From NCBI GenBank assembly GCA_019894735.1, contig JAGXOB010000007.1, forward strand, positions 1 through 45,744: a DNA stretch of 45,744 bases, in the 5' to 3' direction. The notes under the pieces were generated by a model. It was not told where the DNA came from. It saw only the letters and a program-made list of their open reading frames with translations, and made no database searches. Both the position numbers and the translations under genes were made by a program. Shown piece after piece: positions 1 through 7,076 of this stretch (its first letter is position 1; every line of letters begins with the position of its first letter). This stretch comes from Promethearchaeota archaeon. Its GTDB lineage: Archaea; Asgardarchaeota; Lokiarchaeia; Sigynarchaeales; SOKP01.

Positions 1-615
1 GAAAACAAAACACCTGAAGTAACTTTAGATATTGTTTACTCATTCTTAAAAAAAAATAGATTTGCCATTGTTTCTAGGTATAAAGAAGATTTAATCTCTC
101 TTATATCAAAAGAATTCGAAAATCACGAAGCTTATTCTATAGATATAAACAAACTTGCTAAAATACTAATCGTAAAGGAAAAAACCTATCAATTTGAAAG
201 AAAAGGAGGAAAAGTAGGAATTATCACGGCTGGGAGTTCAGATATTCCCGTTGCTGAGGAAGCTAAAGTTATCGCTGAATCTATGGGCTGTCAGGTTCTT
301 AAAAGCTACGATTTAGGAATAGCGGGAATTCATCGTCTTTTTACTCCACTTAGTGAAATGATTAAAAAAGGCATTCAAGTAATCATCGTATGTGCAGGTA
401 TGGAAGGGACATTACCTGGAGTAGTCGCCGCACTTGTGGACATTCCAGTAATTGGAGTCCCTATCTCTAGTGGTTACGGTTTAGGGGAAAAAGGTATTGG
501 TGCTTTAACAACAATGTTACAATCTTGTTCTCCGGGGTTGTTAGTTGTTAATATAGATAATGGTTTTGGAGCAGGAGCTTCTGCTGCGTTAATTGCAAAT
601 AAAATAGCTAAGTAA
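1..615 (+). CDS. larB: Nickel pincer cofactor biosynthesis protein LarB (5' end cut off)
   Basis: The frame is open from the first base, so the N-terminus lies outside the window; about 204 residues remain of a family usually near 250. LarB carboxylates and hydrolyses nicotinic acid adenine dinucleotide, the first step toward the nickel-pincer nucleotide of lactate racemase and related enzymes. The C-terminal half has the PurE/AIR-carboxylase-like fold signature: a VGIITAGSSDIPVAEEA segment, then CAGMEGTLPGVVAAL, GVPISSGYG and NIDNGFGAGASAA. LarC lies about 1.7 kb downstream on the other strand, and a NikR-like regulator follows, which supports the assignment. LarE and LarA are not in the window. 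The gene ends at a TAA followed by a T-run. Confidence 0.93.
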   Translation, partial: ENKTPEVTLDIVYSFLKKNRFAIVSRYKEDLISLISKEFENHEAYSIDINKLAKILIVKEKTYQFERKGGKVGIITAGSSDIPVAEEAKVIAESMGCQVLKSYDLGIAGIHRLFTPLSEMIKKGIQVIIVCAGMEGTLPGVVAALVDIPVIGVPISSGYGLGEKGIGALTTMLQSCSPGLLVVNIDNGFGAGASAALIANKIAK

Positions 616-619
616 CTTC

Positions 620-627
620 TTTTTTTT
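620..627 (+). terminator. Poly-T tract after larB
   Basis: Eight consecutive T residues start 5 nt after the larB stop codon. Archaeal RNA polymerase terminates on U-rich stretches without needing a hairpin, so this is a plausible terminator. Short T-runs are common in this AT-rich sequence, so the call is modest. Confidence 0.45.
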
Positions 628-784
628 AACATTGAATTTTCTGCTTTCATTTTATCTTACAGTTTTATATTCAAGTGTTATTAGATGTATATATAGTTAA
701 TCAAGGGAAAGTAATTTATATAAGTAAAACCAAGATTTTGCATAATTAAAAATAAATTTTATATTAAAAAATTAAGTGTATGTT

Positions 785-1447
785 ATGGCACCTACACCTG
801 CTTCTCTAGAAGCTTTATCGAATTTGAGACAATTAAATCCTGTTACAGGATGGTATGTGGTAACTCTTTTAGTTATAGTTTTATATATCTACGGTGTTGA
901 GATCAAAAAAGCAAGAGAGACTAACAATTGGAGCACAGTCTTCGCGGGTTTAACCTTATTAGGGTTGGATCTTATTAATGAGGTATGGAACGGATTAGTT
1001 TTTGCCTTTACTAACTATTCGGCGTTTTGGACTACCCCGGGAACAAGTGCTTATATAATTCTAATTGGATGGAACATAGAAATTGCCTTTATGTTTTCTA
1101 TAGCTGGAATAGTTTTTACCAAATTCCTTCCCGAAGATAAGAACAAAAAAATGTTTGGATTACCTAATAGATGGGCAATGGCAATCGGCTTTACAATATT
1201 TTCCGTCTTTGTAGAGATTCTACTGAACATAGGCAATTATTTAATATGGGAGTATGTGTTTTGGAACTGGTACAATCCAATATTGATATTCCTCATAGGA
1301 TACTTTCACTTCTTTGTGGGCTCCTTTTATGTGTACGACCTTCCCGAAAGAAAAGATAAAATTAAAGTCGTAATCATAATTTACGCCATTGGAATTGGCC
1401 TTCTTTGCATTTTTGGACCCTTACTTATGCCACTAGGTATATTTTAA
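785..1447 (+). CDS. Six-TM membrane protein of unknown function
   Basis: This is a 220-residue integral membrane protein that I do not recognise. A GTG nine bases upstream (776) is also in frame, but the ATG at 785, giving MAPTPAS, looks like the better start. About six hydrophobic segments are visible: residues near 22-38, 52-76, 89-115, 131-156, 164-186 and 196-217. They are separated by short polar loops, including a lysine-rich loop (EDKNKKMFG) and an ERKDKIK loop before the last helix. Acidic and aromatic residues occur inside the helices (NEVWN, WNIEIAF, FVEILLNIGNYLIWEY), which suggests a channel, carrier or enzyme rather than a simple anchor. It sits between larB and larC, so a role in nickel or lactate transport is possible, but nothing in the sequence shows it. 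Confidence 0.8.
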   Translation: MAPTPASLEALSNLRQLNPVTGWYVVTLLVIVLYIYGVEIKKARETNNWSTVFAGLTLLGLDLINEVWNGLVFAFTNYSAFWTTPGTSAYIILIGWNIEIAFMFSIAGIVFTKFLPEDKNKKMFGLPNRWAMAIGFTIFSVFVEILLNIGNYLIWEYVFWNWYNPILIFLIGYFHFFVGSFYVYDLPERKDKIKVVIIIYAIGIGLLCIFGPLLMPLGIF

Positions 1448-1460
1448 TTTATAAAAAACT

Positions 1461-1486
1461 TTTTTATTTTTTTATTTTTTTTATTT
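1461..1486 (+). terminator. Repeated T-tracts after the 6-TM gene
   Basis: Three T-runs of 6 to 8 bases, broken by single A residues, begin about 13 nt after the stop codon. They have the form of an archaeal U-rich terminator. No stable GC-rich hairpin precedes them. Confidence 0.5.
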
Positions 1487-1742
1487 ATAACGACGAAATT
1501 CTTAGGATTGAATGAATTTCTTATTTAGTTAAACATCTATTTAAATTATTCTACGCTAAGTTTAAAATCAGAGAAATCCATTAATTAACCCAAATAGAGA
1601 TTATTAAAAACTAAGGCATTTTTTAATATTATTACACCTTTTTCTTCGTATGTAAAAGTATAAATAGATAGATCAATATAATTATTATTGAAATTACTAA
1701 TTCTTTAAAATCTAAAAAAAAAAAATAATGTAGTTGAGACCA

Positions 1743-2276
1743 ATGGTCGCAACAGTCGAAAATTTTAAGAAGTCAAAAGAATTTTTTAAAAATGGCGATG
1801 TTCTAAACGCTTTAGAGAGTTTCGATAAAGTTCTGGAGCATTTTGAACAAGCAAAAGAACTTAATAAAACGGAAATGCTCCAATTCTTAGATAATATTTT
1901 GCAACACTGCAGAGATAATGATTTACCAAACGAAGAAGCTACAGTTTTAAGAACTTTAGGAAGATTACACTCAAAACTTAGGAATCATGTGGAGGGATTG
2001 AAATATTCCTACCAAGCATTAAAAATCCAAAAGAAGATCGGAAAAAAGTTAGATATTGCTGAAAGTTTAGTGTTTTTAGCTGAGGATCTTGAGATTTCTG
2101 GCAATTATGACGAGTGCATTCAAACTTTTACTGAAGCTGCCGAAATGCTTCATGAATTGGGGAAACTAAGCAAAGAAAAAGAAGTAATTAAAGAAATTAA
2201 CAGATTAAAAGCTTTTTCTAAAGAAATTGTAGAAGACGAATACATTATGAGTAAATTTCATGTTGATAACTATTAA
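1743..2276 (+). CDS. TPR-repeat protein
   Basis: A soluble helical protein of about 177 residues. An in-frame TTG at 1734 exists, but the ATG at 1743 (MVATVENFKKSKEFF) is preferred. Tetratricopeptide-type helix pairs are visible: the N-terminal FFKNGDVLNALESFDKVLEH unit, the central EEATVLRTLGRLHSKLRNHVEGLKYSYQALK region, and the AESLVFLAEDLEISGNYDECIQTFTEAAEML unit. The pattern of conserved small and aromatic positions at helix crossings fits TPR units that mediate protein contacts. No catalytic motif, signal peptide or membrane segment is present. Its partner is unknown. It is transcribed toward larC, and the two genes converge at a shared A/T-tract region. Confidence 0.8.
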   Translation: MVATVENFKKSKEFFKNGDVLNALESFDKVLEHFEQAKELNKTEMLQFLDNILQHCRDNDLPNEEATVLRTLGRLHSKLRNHVEGLKYSYQALKIQKKIGKKLDIAESLVFLAEDLEISGNYDECIQTFTEAAEMLHELGKLSKEKEVIKEINRLKAFSKEIVEDEYIMSKFHVDNY

Positions 2277-2301
2277 AACTAGCCGATTATAGCCATTTAA
2301 T

Positions 2302-2331
2302 TAAAAAAAAATCTTTTTTTTCTCTTTTTTT
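2302..2331. terminator. Shared A-run/T-run between convergent genes
   Basis: A run of A residues (about 2303-2311) is followed directly by runs of T (2313-2331), between the TPR gene on the plus strand and larC on the minus strand. Read in either direction it gives a U-rich transcript end, so it can serve as a bidirectional terminator. Confidence 0.5.
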
Positions 2332-2344
2332 ACAGTCTATTAAT

Positions 2345-3631
2345 TCATTTATCGTTTCCAAAGTGTTTTTCAACTTCCGATTGGCAAAAAATTGAGATCT
2401 CTTTAATTGTCAAATTCGTTTGTTTACTAATTCTTCTAAGATCTTCAAATTCAGGCTTTACGTTGATTATTTTAATGGAATCACGCATCGGTATGTAAGA
2501 GATTTTGAGGGTTAGCTCGTATTTTTCGTTGTTGATCTCAATAACGCACTTCTCAAATTTTCGGTCAATACATACTCGCTTAGATGTATAATATCTAACT
2601 CCTAGAGTTCCTAATTCAAGTATAGTTTTATACATTAAATCGAAACTATGTTTTGGATCGCATAAAATTTTAATAATATGACTTGGTCGATTTTTTTTAG
2701 TTATACTCGGTATAATTTGAACATCAAGAATTTGTTCGTTCTCTAATGTCTGAATGAAATTCCCTAATATTTCTCCAGAAACATCATCAACAGCCGTTTC
2801 TAAGACGGTTACTTCTTCAACATAATCTCTCAACGGGTGTTGGGTTTGATTATTAACCGGTTCTTCTAATTCGCCATAGATTATTCTTAAAATGTTCGAG
2901 AAATCCTTAAATTCTTTTTCCCCTGTGCTACTAGACGCGCTTAATATTTTCATTTGGTGTGGAAATTTTGAAAACTTAGGACTTAAATTTACCAAAAGTG
3001 CCGCACCAGTAGGAGTTACTAATTCGTTTTCGATAGGGCCTCCTTTGACAACTAACTTTGACCGTTCAAAAATCTTTACAGTAGCTGGAGCAGGTACGGG
3101 TAAAATTCCATGCGCAGTTTCTATTTTCCCTCCTCCTAAAGGTATCTCACTACAATAATATGTAAAACCACCAGAAAAACCCCCTAAATTATCTAGTGCT
3201 TTCGTCACTCCTAAAATATCAATCAAAGTGTCAACAGAGCTTAATTCGTGTAGATGAATATTTTCAATTATATCCCCATGAACTTCCGCTTCTGCTTTGA
3301 ATAGCGTATTTAAAACATTTCTCGCAAATTCTTTTGCTGATTTGGAGTATTGTTTATCTTCTAGGTATTGTTCCAATGCTTTAGTAAGTTTATCCGGAGT
3401 TCTATGGTTTGTGGACTCTTTTATCAATAATTTAAGACGATAAACTTCCACACCCCTTCTTTTAACCTTTACTAAATTAAGATCTAGATCAAACACATCT
3501 GTTAAATAATCTTTTATATCTTTTAAATCTGAAATTATCTTGTCTGGATCGCTATTTAAACTCAATAATGATGCCAAAAACATGTCTCCAGAGATCCCTG
3601 AGTTTGTTGCGTCAATATATAAAGATTTCAT
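2345..3631 (-). CDS. larC: Nickel pincer cofactor biosynthesis protein LarC
   Basis: LarC is the CTP-dependent nickel insertase that installs Ni into the pincer nucleotide (P2TMN). Hallmarks are the N-terminal IDATNSGISGDMFLASLL motif (residues 5-22), HLHELSSVDTLIDILG, the GGGKIETAHGILPVPAPAT block and ELVTPTGAALLV. The reading frame can be extended to a GTG at 3646, but the ATG at 3631 matches the family's usual start (MKxLYxD) and leaves the promoter free, so it was chosen; the product is 428 aa. In some Lactobacillus species LarC is made by a programmed frameshift between larC1 and larC2; here both parts lie in one uninterrupted frame. An inverted repeat that overlaps a TATA-like element lies upstream at 3658-3675. 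The C-terminal part (about residue 270 onward, TVLETAVDDVSGEILGNF) corresponds to LarC2. Confidence 0.95.
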   Translation of the reverse strand: MKSLYIDATNSGISGDMFLASLLSLNSDPDKIISDLKDIKDYLTDVFDLDLNLVKVKRRGVEVYRLKLLIKESTNHRTPDKLTKALEQYLEDKQYSKSAKEFARNVLNTLFKAEAEVHGDIIENIHLHELSSVDTLIDILGVTKALDNLGGFSGGFTYYCSEIPLGGGKIETAHGILPVPAPATVKIFERSKLVVKGGPIENELVTPTGAALLVNLSPKFSKFPHQMKILSASSSTGEKEFKDFSNILRIIYGELEEPVNNQTQHPLRDYVEEVTVLETAVDDVSGEILGNFIQTLENEQILDVQIIPSITKKNRPSHIIKILCDPKHSFDLMYKTILELGTLGVRYYTSKRVCIDRKFEKCVIEINNEKYELTLKISYIPMRDSIKIINVKPEFEDLRRISKQTNLTIKEISIFCQSEVEKHFGNDK

Positions 3632-3657
3632 ATCAATTTTTCTCACATATATAGAAA

Positions 3658-3675
3658 TAGGTAAATTTATACCTA
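3658..3675 (-). promoter_or_regulatory. Inverted repeat overlapping the larC TATA box: candidate NikR operator
   Basis: TAGGTA-AATTTA-TACCTA is a perfect 6-bp-arm inverted repeat. On the minus strand it contains TATAAATT (3671-3664), a TATA-like element. Transcription about 25 nt downstream would begin near 3643, just before the larC ATG at 3631. A dimeric repressor bound here would block TBP/TFB access. NikR proteins bind spaced dyads, and a NikR-like gene lies 0.9 kb away, so NikR is the natural candidate; that link is inferred. No second copy was noticed upstream of the nikR-like gene. Confidence 0.5.
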
Positions 3676-3792
3676 ATATTATAAATAAATTAACAATACT
3701 AAAAATAATAAATCGTAATTATTTTATAATACATTGTAAGCAATTTCAATTTAATAGTTATAAATTTAAGAATAAATTTTTACTAAATAACT

Positions 3793-4527
3793 ATGAGTGA
3801 ACTTCAAACATTAAAATGCTATTTAAATCAGTTACCCGCAACCATTCTTAAGCTCTTAGGGATTGAACCTCCCTCTGGAACCATTCCAGAACCAGTGCAA
3901 TCGATTGTAGATGCGTATCAGGGTATTGAAAGAATTTCTGTAAATGCTATTGATAATTTTGGTTTATTCGAGCTTACATATCATAAACCTCAATTCATGA
4001 TCACTAATTCTCAAGCAATGCTACTCCTCTCGACTAAGAATCCTTATACATTAGGAGTTTTACACCAGATTATGTATGGTGGATTTGATTTTGACCCTAA
4101 TGGTTTTCATTTATTAAAATATCTGAATGAGCATGGGAAGAAATCTTGTTTCGTAGGGAGAAAAAAAGATTTAGAAAGATACGATGGAGGAACTCATTCA
4201 GTCCCAAAAGAGACTGATATGGCTACATGGGTGGAATCTGCGAAGGTTATTAACAAATTTGATTTTTCTTGGATGCATTATTTAGATTTTGAAAATTTAC
4301 ACAAACAACAACAGGCACTTAAACAGAGAACACCTGAAGACTTAATTGATAAATTAATACTTCGTACAGATAAGTGGATTTTAGGAAACTACAAACAACT
4401 TCGAGATAATTCTTTGATGATAATATTAGGAGACCACGGAAGAGTGAAGTTAAATTTAGAATACTCTGGTAAGATAGCCCAGTGGAGGGAAGCGAGCGTA
4501 CCAATCGCTATCTTAATTAAAAAATAA
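3793..4527 (+). CDS. Alkaline-phosphatase-superfamily-like protein, unknown function
   Basis: A 244-residue soluble protein divergent from larC across a 161-nt shared promoter region. The C-terminal part carries NSLMIILGDHGRVK (about residues 208-221), the Asp-His metal-binding signature (usually GDHG) of phosphatase/sulfatase/phosphopentomutase-type metalloenzymes, and it ends in a typical SVPIAILIKK strand. A SWMHYLDFENLHK stretch (about 158-170) resembles the strand that carries the central aspartate in such enzymes. The N-terminal metal and nucleophile motif (D then S/T) is not obvious; NAIDNFGLFEL (about 51-61) is the best candidate position. It is shorter than typical members (400-550 aa), so it may be a minimal or partly degenerate hydrolase. 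The start ATG is clear. It is probably co-transcribed with the NikR-like gene 30 nt downstream. Confidence 0.7.
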   Translation: MSELQTLKCYLNQLPATILKLLGIEPPSGTIPEPVQSIVDAYQGIERISVNAIDNFGLFELTYHKPQFMITNSQAMLLLSTKNPYTLGVLHQIMYGGFDFDPNGFHLLKYLNEHGKKSCFVGRKKDLERYDGGTHSVPKETDMATWVESAKVINKFDFSWMHYLDFENLHKQQQALKQRTPEDLIDKLILRTDKWILGNYKQLRDNSLMIILGDHGRVKLNLEYSGKIAQWREASVPIAILIKK

Positions 4528-4557
4528 TTTTTTATAATTTTTTTCAAGAAACTAAAG

Positions 4558-5109
4558 ATGTTTAAAATGGAGGAATATAAACGCTTTACAGTTTCACTTC
4601 CTAAAGATTTATACGATAAGTTTGAGGCATTTAGGAATAAAATGGGTATTTCAAGATCAGATAGCATAAGAAAAGCGATGCATTCATTAATGGTTAGCGA
4701 AGAAAACATCTCCTTTTCTTCAGGGAATGTTGTAGGATGCATTCCTATTATTATGTTGCATGAACATTTTTCCGGAAGCCAAGAAAAAGAGAAATCTCAT
4801 GAACACTCATATGGGATAAATCACGACGATGGGCATCACGATCACGAATACAATCCTGGACCTGTGTATGCTTCAGTTCAACAAACAGACGAAATTCGAA
4901 AAAACGATATCCAACACCACTTTTATGATGTGATAACATCAACTTTGCATGTACATCTAGAATTTGAAAAATGCTTAGAAATTATTGCAGTTTCTGGACC
5001 ATATGATCGAGTCAAAAAACTTAAAGATGATTTACAAAAGTTAAAAAGCATAATATCTATTGATTTTTTCATCATTGATAAAGATCTTACGCCAAAATCT
5101 AATGAGTAA
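4558..5109 (+). CDS. nikR: NikR-like nickel-responsive regulator with a His-rich insertion
   Basis: A ribbon-helix-helix repressor. Residues 7-48 form the RHH DNA-binding domain (YKRFTVSLPKDLYDKFEAFR, then GISRSDSIRKA). The C-terminal ACT-like nickel domain keeps the square-planar ligand set: H121, H131, H133 and C139 in IQHHFYDVITSTLHVHLEFE followed by KC, equivalent to E. coli His76, His87, His89 and Cys95. Between the first beta strand (VVGCIPIIM) and the following helix is an insertion of roughly 45 residues, with eight histidines at positions 68-96. Family members are usually near 135 aa; this one is 183. The ATG at 4567 (M4) is an alternative start. The neighbouring larB and larC fit nickel control. 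The His-rich loop could be an extra metal-sensing or storage site. Confidence 0.9.
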   Translation: MFKMEEYKRFTVSLPKDLYDKFEAFRNKMGISRSDSIRKAMHSLMVSEENISFSSGNVVGCIPIIMLHEHFSGSQEKEKSHEHSYGINHDDGHHDHEYNPGPVYASVQQTDEIRKNDIQHHFYDVITSTLHVHLEFEKCLEIIAVSGPYDRVKKLKDDLQKLKSIISIDFFIIDKDLTPKSNE

Positions 5110-5375
5110 ATCTAAAAACTAAATCCTAATTTAAAAGGAAGAGAAAAGAATAAAAAATTTCTTTCAACGATGTAAAGAATAAGGATAAGGCGATTTATGA
5201 AGAATTTTTTATTCTATAAGTCGTGTGTTAGATATATTGAACTAGTTCTAGATTAAAAAGCAATATACAGTGAGAAATTATTAATTTTCTTAAAGTAAAA
5301 AAAAAATAAGTTAATAAATTAATAAAATAAACCTTTATTTCAGTTGAGTAACATCTTATTGTTTAGAGGTTTACT

Positions 5376-5579
5376 CTATAAATCTTTTTCTTGGACAGTC
5401 TTCCGTCCATTTGCTTTAGCACGACCAATTGCTTTATCGAGAATCCCAACAATTGCGCTATTAAGCGCAGGTCCATCGATTACATCACCACTGGTGTTAC
5501 AATCCTTTGATTTGATGTAGTCTCGAACCTTGGATTTTACGAATAAAACATCTGCTGTCGTTGCTGCTTTTTTAGCCAT
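5376..5579 (-). CDS. Minimal histone-fold protein
   Basis: A 67-residue basic protein. After a lysine/alanine-rich start, residues 11-66 have the helix-loop-helix plan of a single histone fold: KSKVRDYIKSKDCNTSGD (helix 1 and loop), ALNSAIVGILDKAIGRAKAN (long central helix) and GRKTVQEKDL. The RKTV motif at residues 59-62 matches the R-T loop of archaeal histones (GRKTVKAED). The N-terminal motif (VxSKVKDYxKS) resembles a short histone-like family also found in some bacteria (Bd0055-type), so it may package DNA differently from HMf-type nucleosomes. Its Shine-Dalgarno sequence is GGAGG at 5588-5592, 8 nt before the ATG, the strongest noticed in this window and consistent with high expression. 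Confidence 0.78.
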   Translation of the reverse strand: MAKKAATTADVLFVKSKVRDYIKSKDCNTSGDVIDGPALNSAIVGILDKAIGRAKANGRKTVQEKDL

Positions 5580-5587
5580 TTTTTATT

Positions 5588-5592
5588 CCTCC
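5588..5592 (-). promoter_or_regulatory. Strong Shine-Dalgarno for the histone-like gene
   Basis: The minus strand reads GGAGG, 8 nt upstream of the ATG at 5579. Most other genes here have weak A-rich or GGTGA-type leaders, so this full-strength site stands out and fixes the start codon. Confidence 0.75.
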
Positions 5593-5994
5593 TTTTATTC
5601 TTTAAATAAGTTTTAAAAATATAGTTGTGTTTAAAGTATATTACCAATAGGTTCTATTTAAATCTAGTTGAAAAAACATCATAGAAGGTTAATATTATGG
5701 GTCTACTCACTATCTAAAAAAGGATAGTTAACTTCCAAATTATTGAAGATCAAATGGCAATCTTAAGAGTTTGGGTACAATGGGGCTTACCTAAGAATTT
5801 CAGATATATTATGTAAGAACAACGACCTAATTTGAGTTTTATAAGATTTTTAAACCCTCTAAACTCAAGTAATAATTTTCTGATTTTAAATTGTATAATT
5901 TCAAGAATTTAGGAATTTTATAGAATAAAAAATGAAAATTTTAACAGTAAGGAACTACAAATCATTATTGAAAAAATAATTAAATATCATTGAT
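5593..5994. other. Non-coding stretch between histone-like gene and GHMP kinase
   Basis: About 400 nt without a convincing gene. It holds the AT-rich promoter area of the histone-like gene (5600-5640), a weak hairpin ACTATC/GATAGT near 5708-5728, a 20-codon ORF (5754-5816) without support, and a longer inverted repeat at 5832-5868. The last 60 nt are the A/T-rich leader of the kinase. Confidence 0.6.
5832..5868. repeat. 8-bp inverted repeat, 21-nt loop
   Basis: TTGAGTTT at 5832-5839 pairs perfectly with AAACTCAA at 5861-5868. The loop is 21 nt. It lies about 125 nt upstream of the GHMP kinase start, so it could be an operator pair or an RNA hairpin in a long leader. Its function is unknown. 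Confidence 0.55.
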
Positions 5995-6996
5995 ATGAGC
6001 GCAAATAAGGAAATATTAGCAAGAGCACCTGTGAGAATTTGTGATATTGGAGGGTGGACTGATACTTGGTATTATCCAGAAGGTGCTATTTTTAATTTTT
6101 GCATTGATCTCTATAGTTATATAAGAATTATTAAGAATGGAAAGAATATAATCCGGATTATTGCTGAAAATCTAGGAAAGACAGTTGAAATTGTTAATTT
6201 TGAAGAAATTAAATACAATGGTAAGCTGGATTTATTAAAAGCAGCAGTTAAAAGATTGGAGATTGAAGGTGGTTTAGATATTTATGTGAGAGCAGACGCA
6301 CCTCCTGGTTGCGGAACAGGTACGAGCGCAAGTATAGCTGTTTCTCTAATTTCTGCATTGGCAAATTATAAGGGATTACACTTAAGTAGAAACGAAATCG
6401 CTATATTGGCCCATAAACTTGAAATTGAGGAGTTAGGATTGGAAAGTGGAGTACAAGATCAGTACGCAGCGTCGTTTGGTGGAATCAATTTCATGGAAAT
6501 TAATTACCCAAAAGTAAAAATGCTTAAAATCACTATTGATGAAAAAAGAATTTTCGAATTAGAGAGTCAATTTATCTTAGTATATCTAAGTTCAAGAAGT
6601 TCAAGTGAAATGCATAACGCTGTTATAAAAAATTATAAGAAGGGAGATGTTAATACTCTAAATTCGTTTGATATCATGAAAGAATGCGCTTATGATATGA
6701 AAAATGCCATAAACTCAGATTTAGTAAATATAGGGAAAATCATGAATAGAAACTGGGAAGCACAAAAAAAATTACATCACTTAATGGTTAACCCCGCTAT
6801 AAAGAAAGTAGAAGAAATATCAATCAGTAATGGTGCTATAGGATTCAAATGTAACGGCGCTGGAGGGGGAGGCACAGCAATAATTCTAGCTGGAAGGGGC
6901 CACGAACTTAAAATTAGAAAGGAATTGGTTGAGAAGGGATACAGTATCATACCGTTTAAATTATGCTTTAAGGGAGTTTCAAGTTTTACATTTTAA
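5995..6996 (+). CDS. GHMP-family sugar kinase
   Basis: A 333-residue cytosolic kinase that phosphorylates a small-molecule hydroxyl, most likely a sugar. The N-terminus ARAPVRICDIGGWTDTWY (residues 9-26) is the substrate-binding motif seen in heptose-7-phosphate and fucokinase-type enzymes. DAPPGCGTGTSASIAVSL (101-118) is the ATP-binding GHMP motif 2, and KCNGAGGGGTAIIL near the end is motif 3. LESGVQDQYAASFGGINF (about 154-171) is the conserved region that marks the sugar-kinase subgroup. The closest functional class is D-glycero-D-manno-heptose 7-phosphate kinase or L-fucose kinase; the substrate cannot be settled from sequence. A sugar-1-phosphate nucleotidylyltransferase lies 5 kb downstream on the same strand, which would fit an NDP-sugar pathway. 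Confidence 0.88.
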   Translation: MSANKEILARAPVRICDIGGWTDTWYYPEGAIFNFCIDLYSYIRIIKNGKNIIRIIAENLGKTVEIVNFEEIKYNGKLDLLKAAVKRLEIEGGLDIYVRADAPPGCGTGTSASIAVSLISALANYKGLHLSRNEIAILAHKLEIEELGLESGVQDQYAASFGGINFMEINYPKVKMLKITIDEKRIFELESQFILVYLSSRSSSEMHNAVIKNYKKGDVNTLNSFDIMKECAYDMKNAINSDLVNIGKIMNRNWEAQKKLHHLMVNPAIKKVEEISISNGAIGFKCNGAGGGGTAIILAGRGHELKIRKELVEKGYSIIPFKLCFKGVSSFTF

Positions 6997-7076
6997 GGAA
7001 TTTAAAATAAGGTAAACGCTAATTAGAAAAGATTGAAAAGTTTGAGCTTTTTATAGTTTGAATTAAACAAAATAAT

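Noticed and set aside
2892..3158. Open frame opposite larC
   Set aside because: It lies wholly inside the well-supported larC gene on the other strand and has no protein-like pattern.
5239..5248. GAACTAGTTC palindrome between the NikR-like and histone-like genes
   Set aside because: A 10-bp palindrome is common by chance; no TATA box or second copy was found near it.
5754..5816. 20-codon ORF (MAILRVWVQWGLP onward)
   Set aside because: Too short, no Shine-Dalgarno or TATA spacing, and no similarity I recognise.
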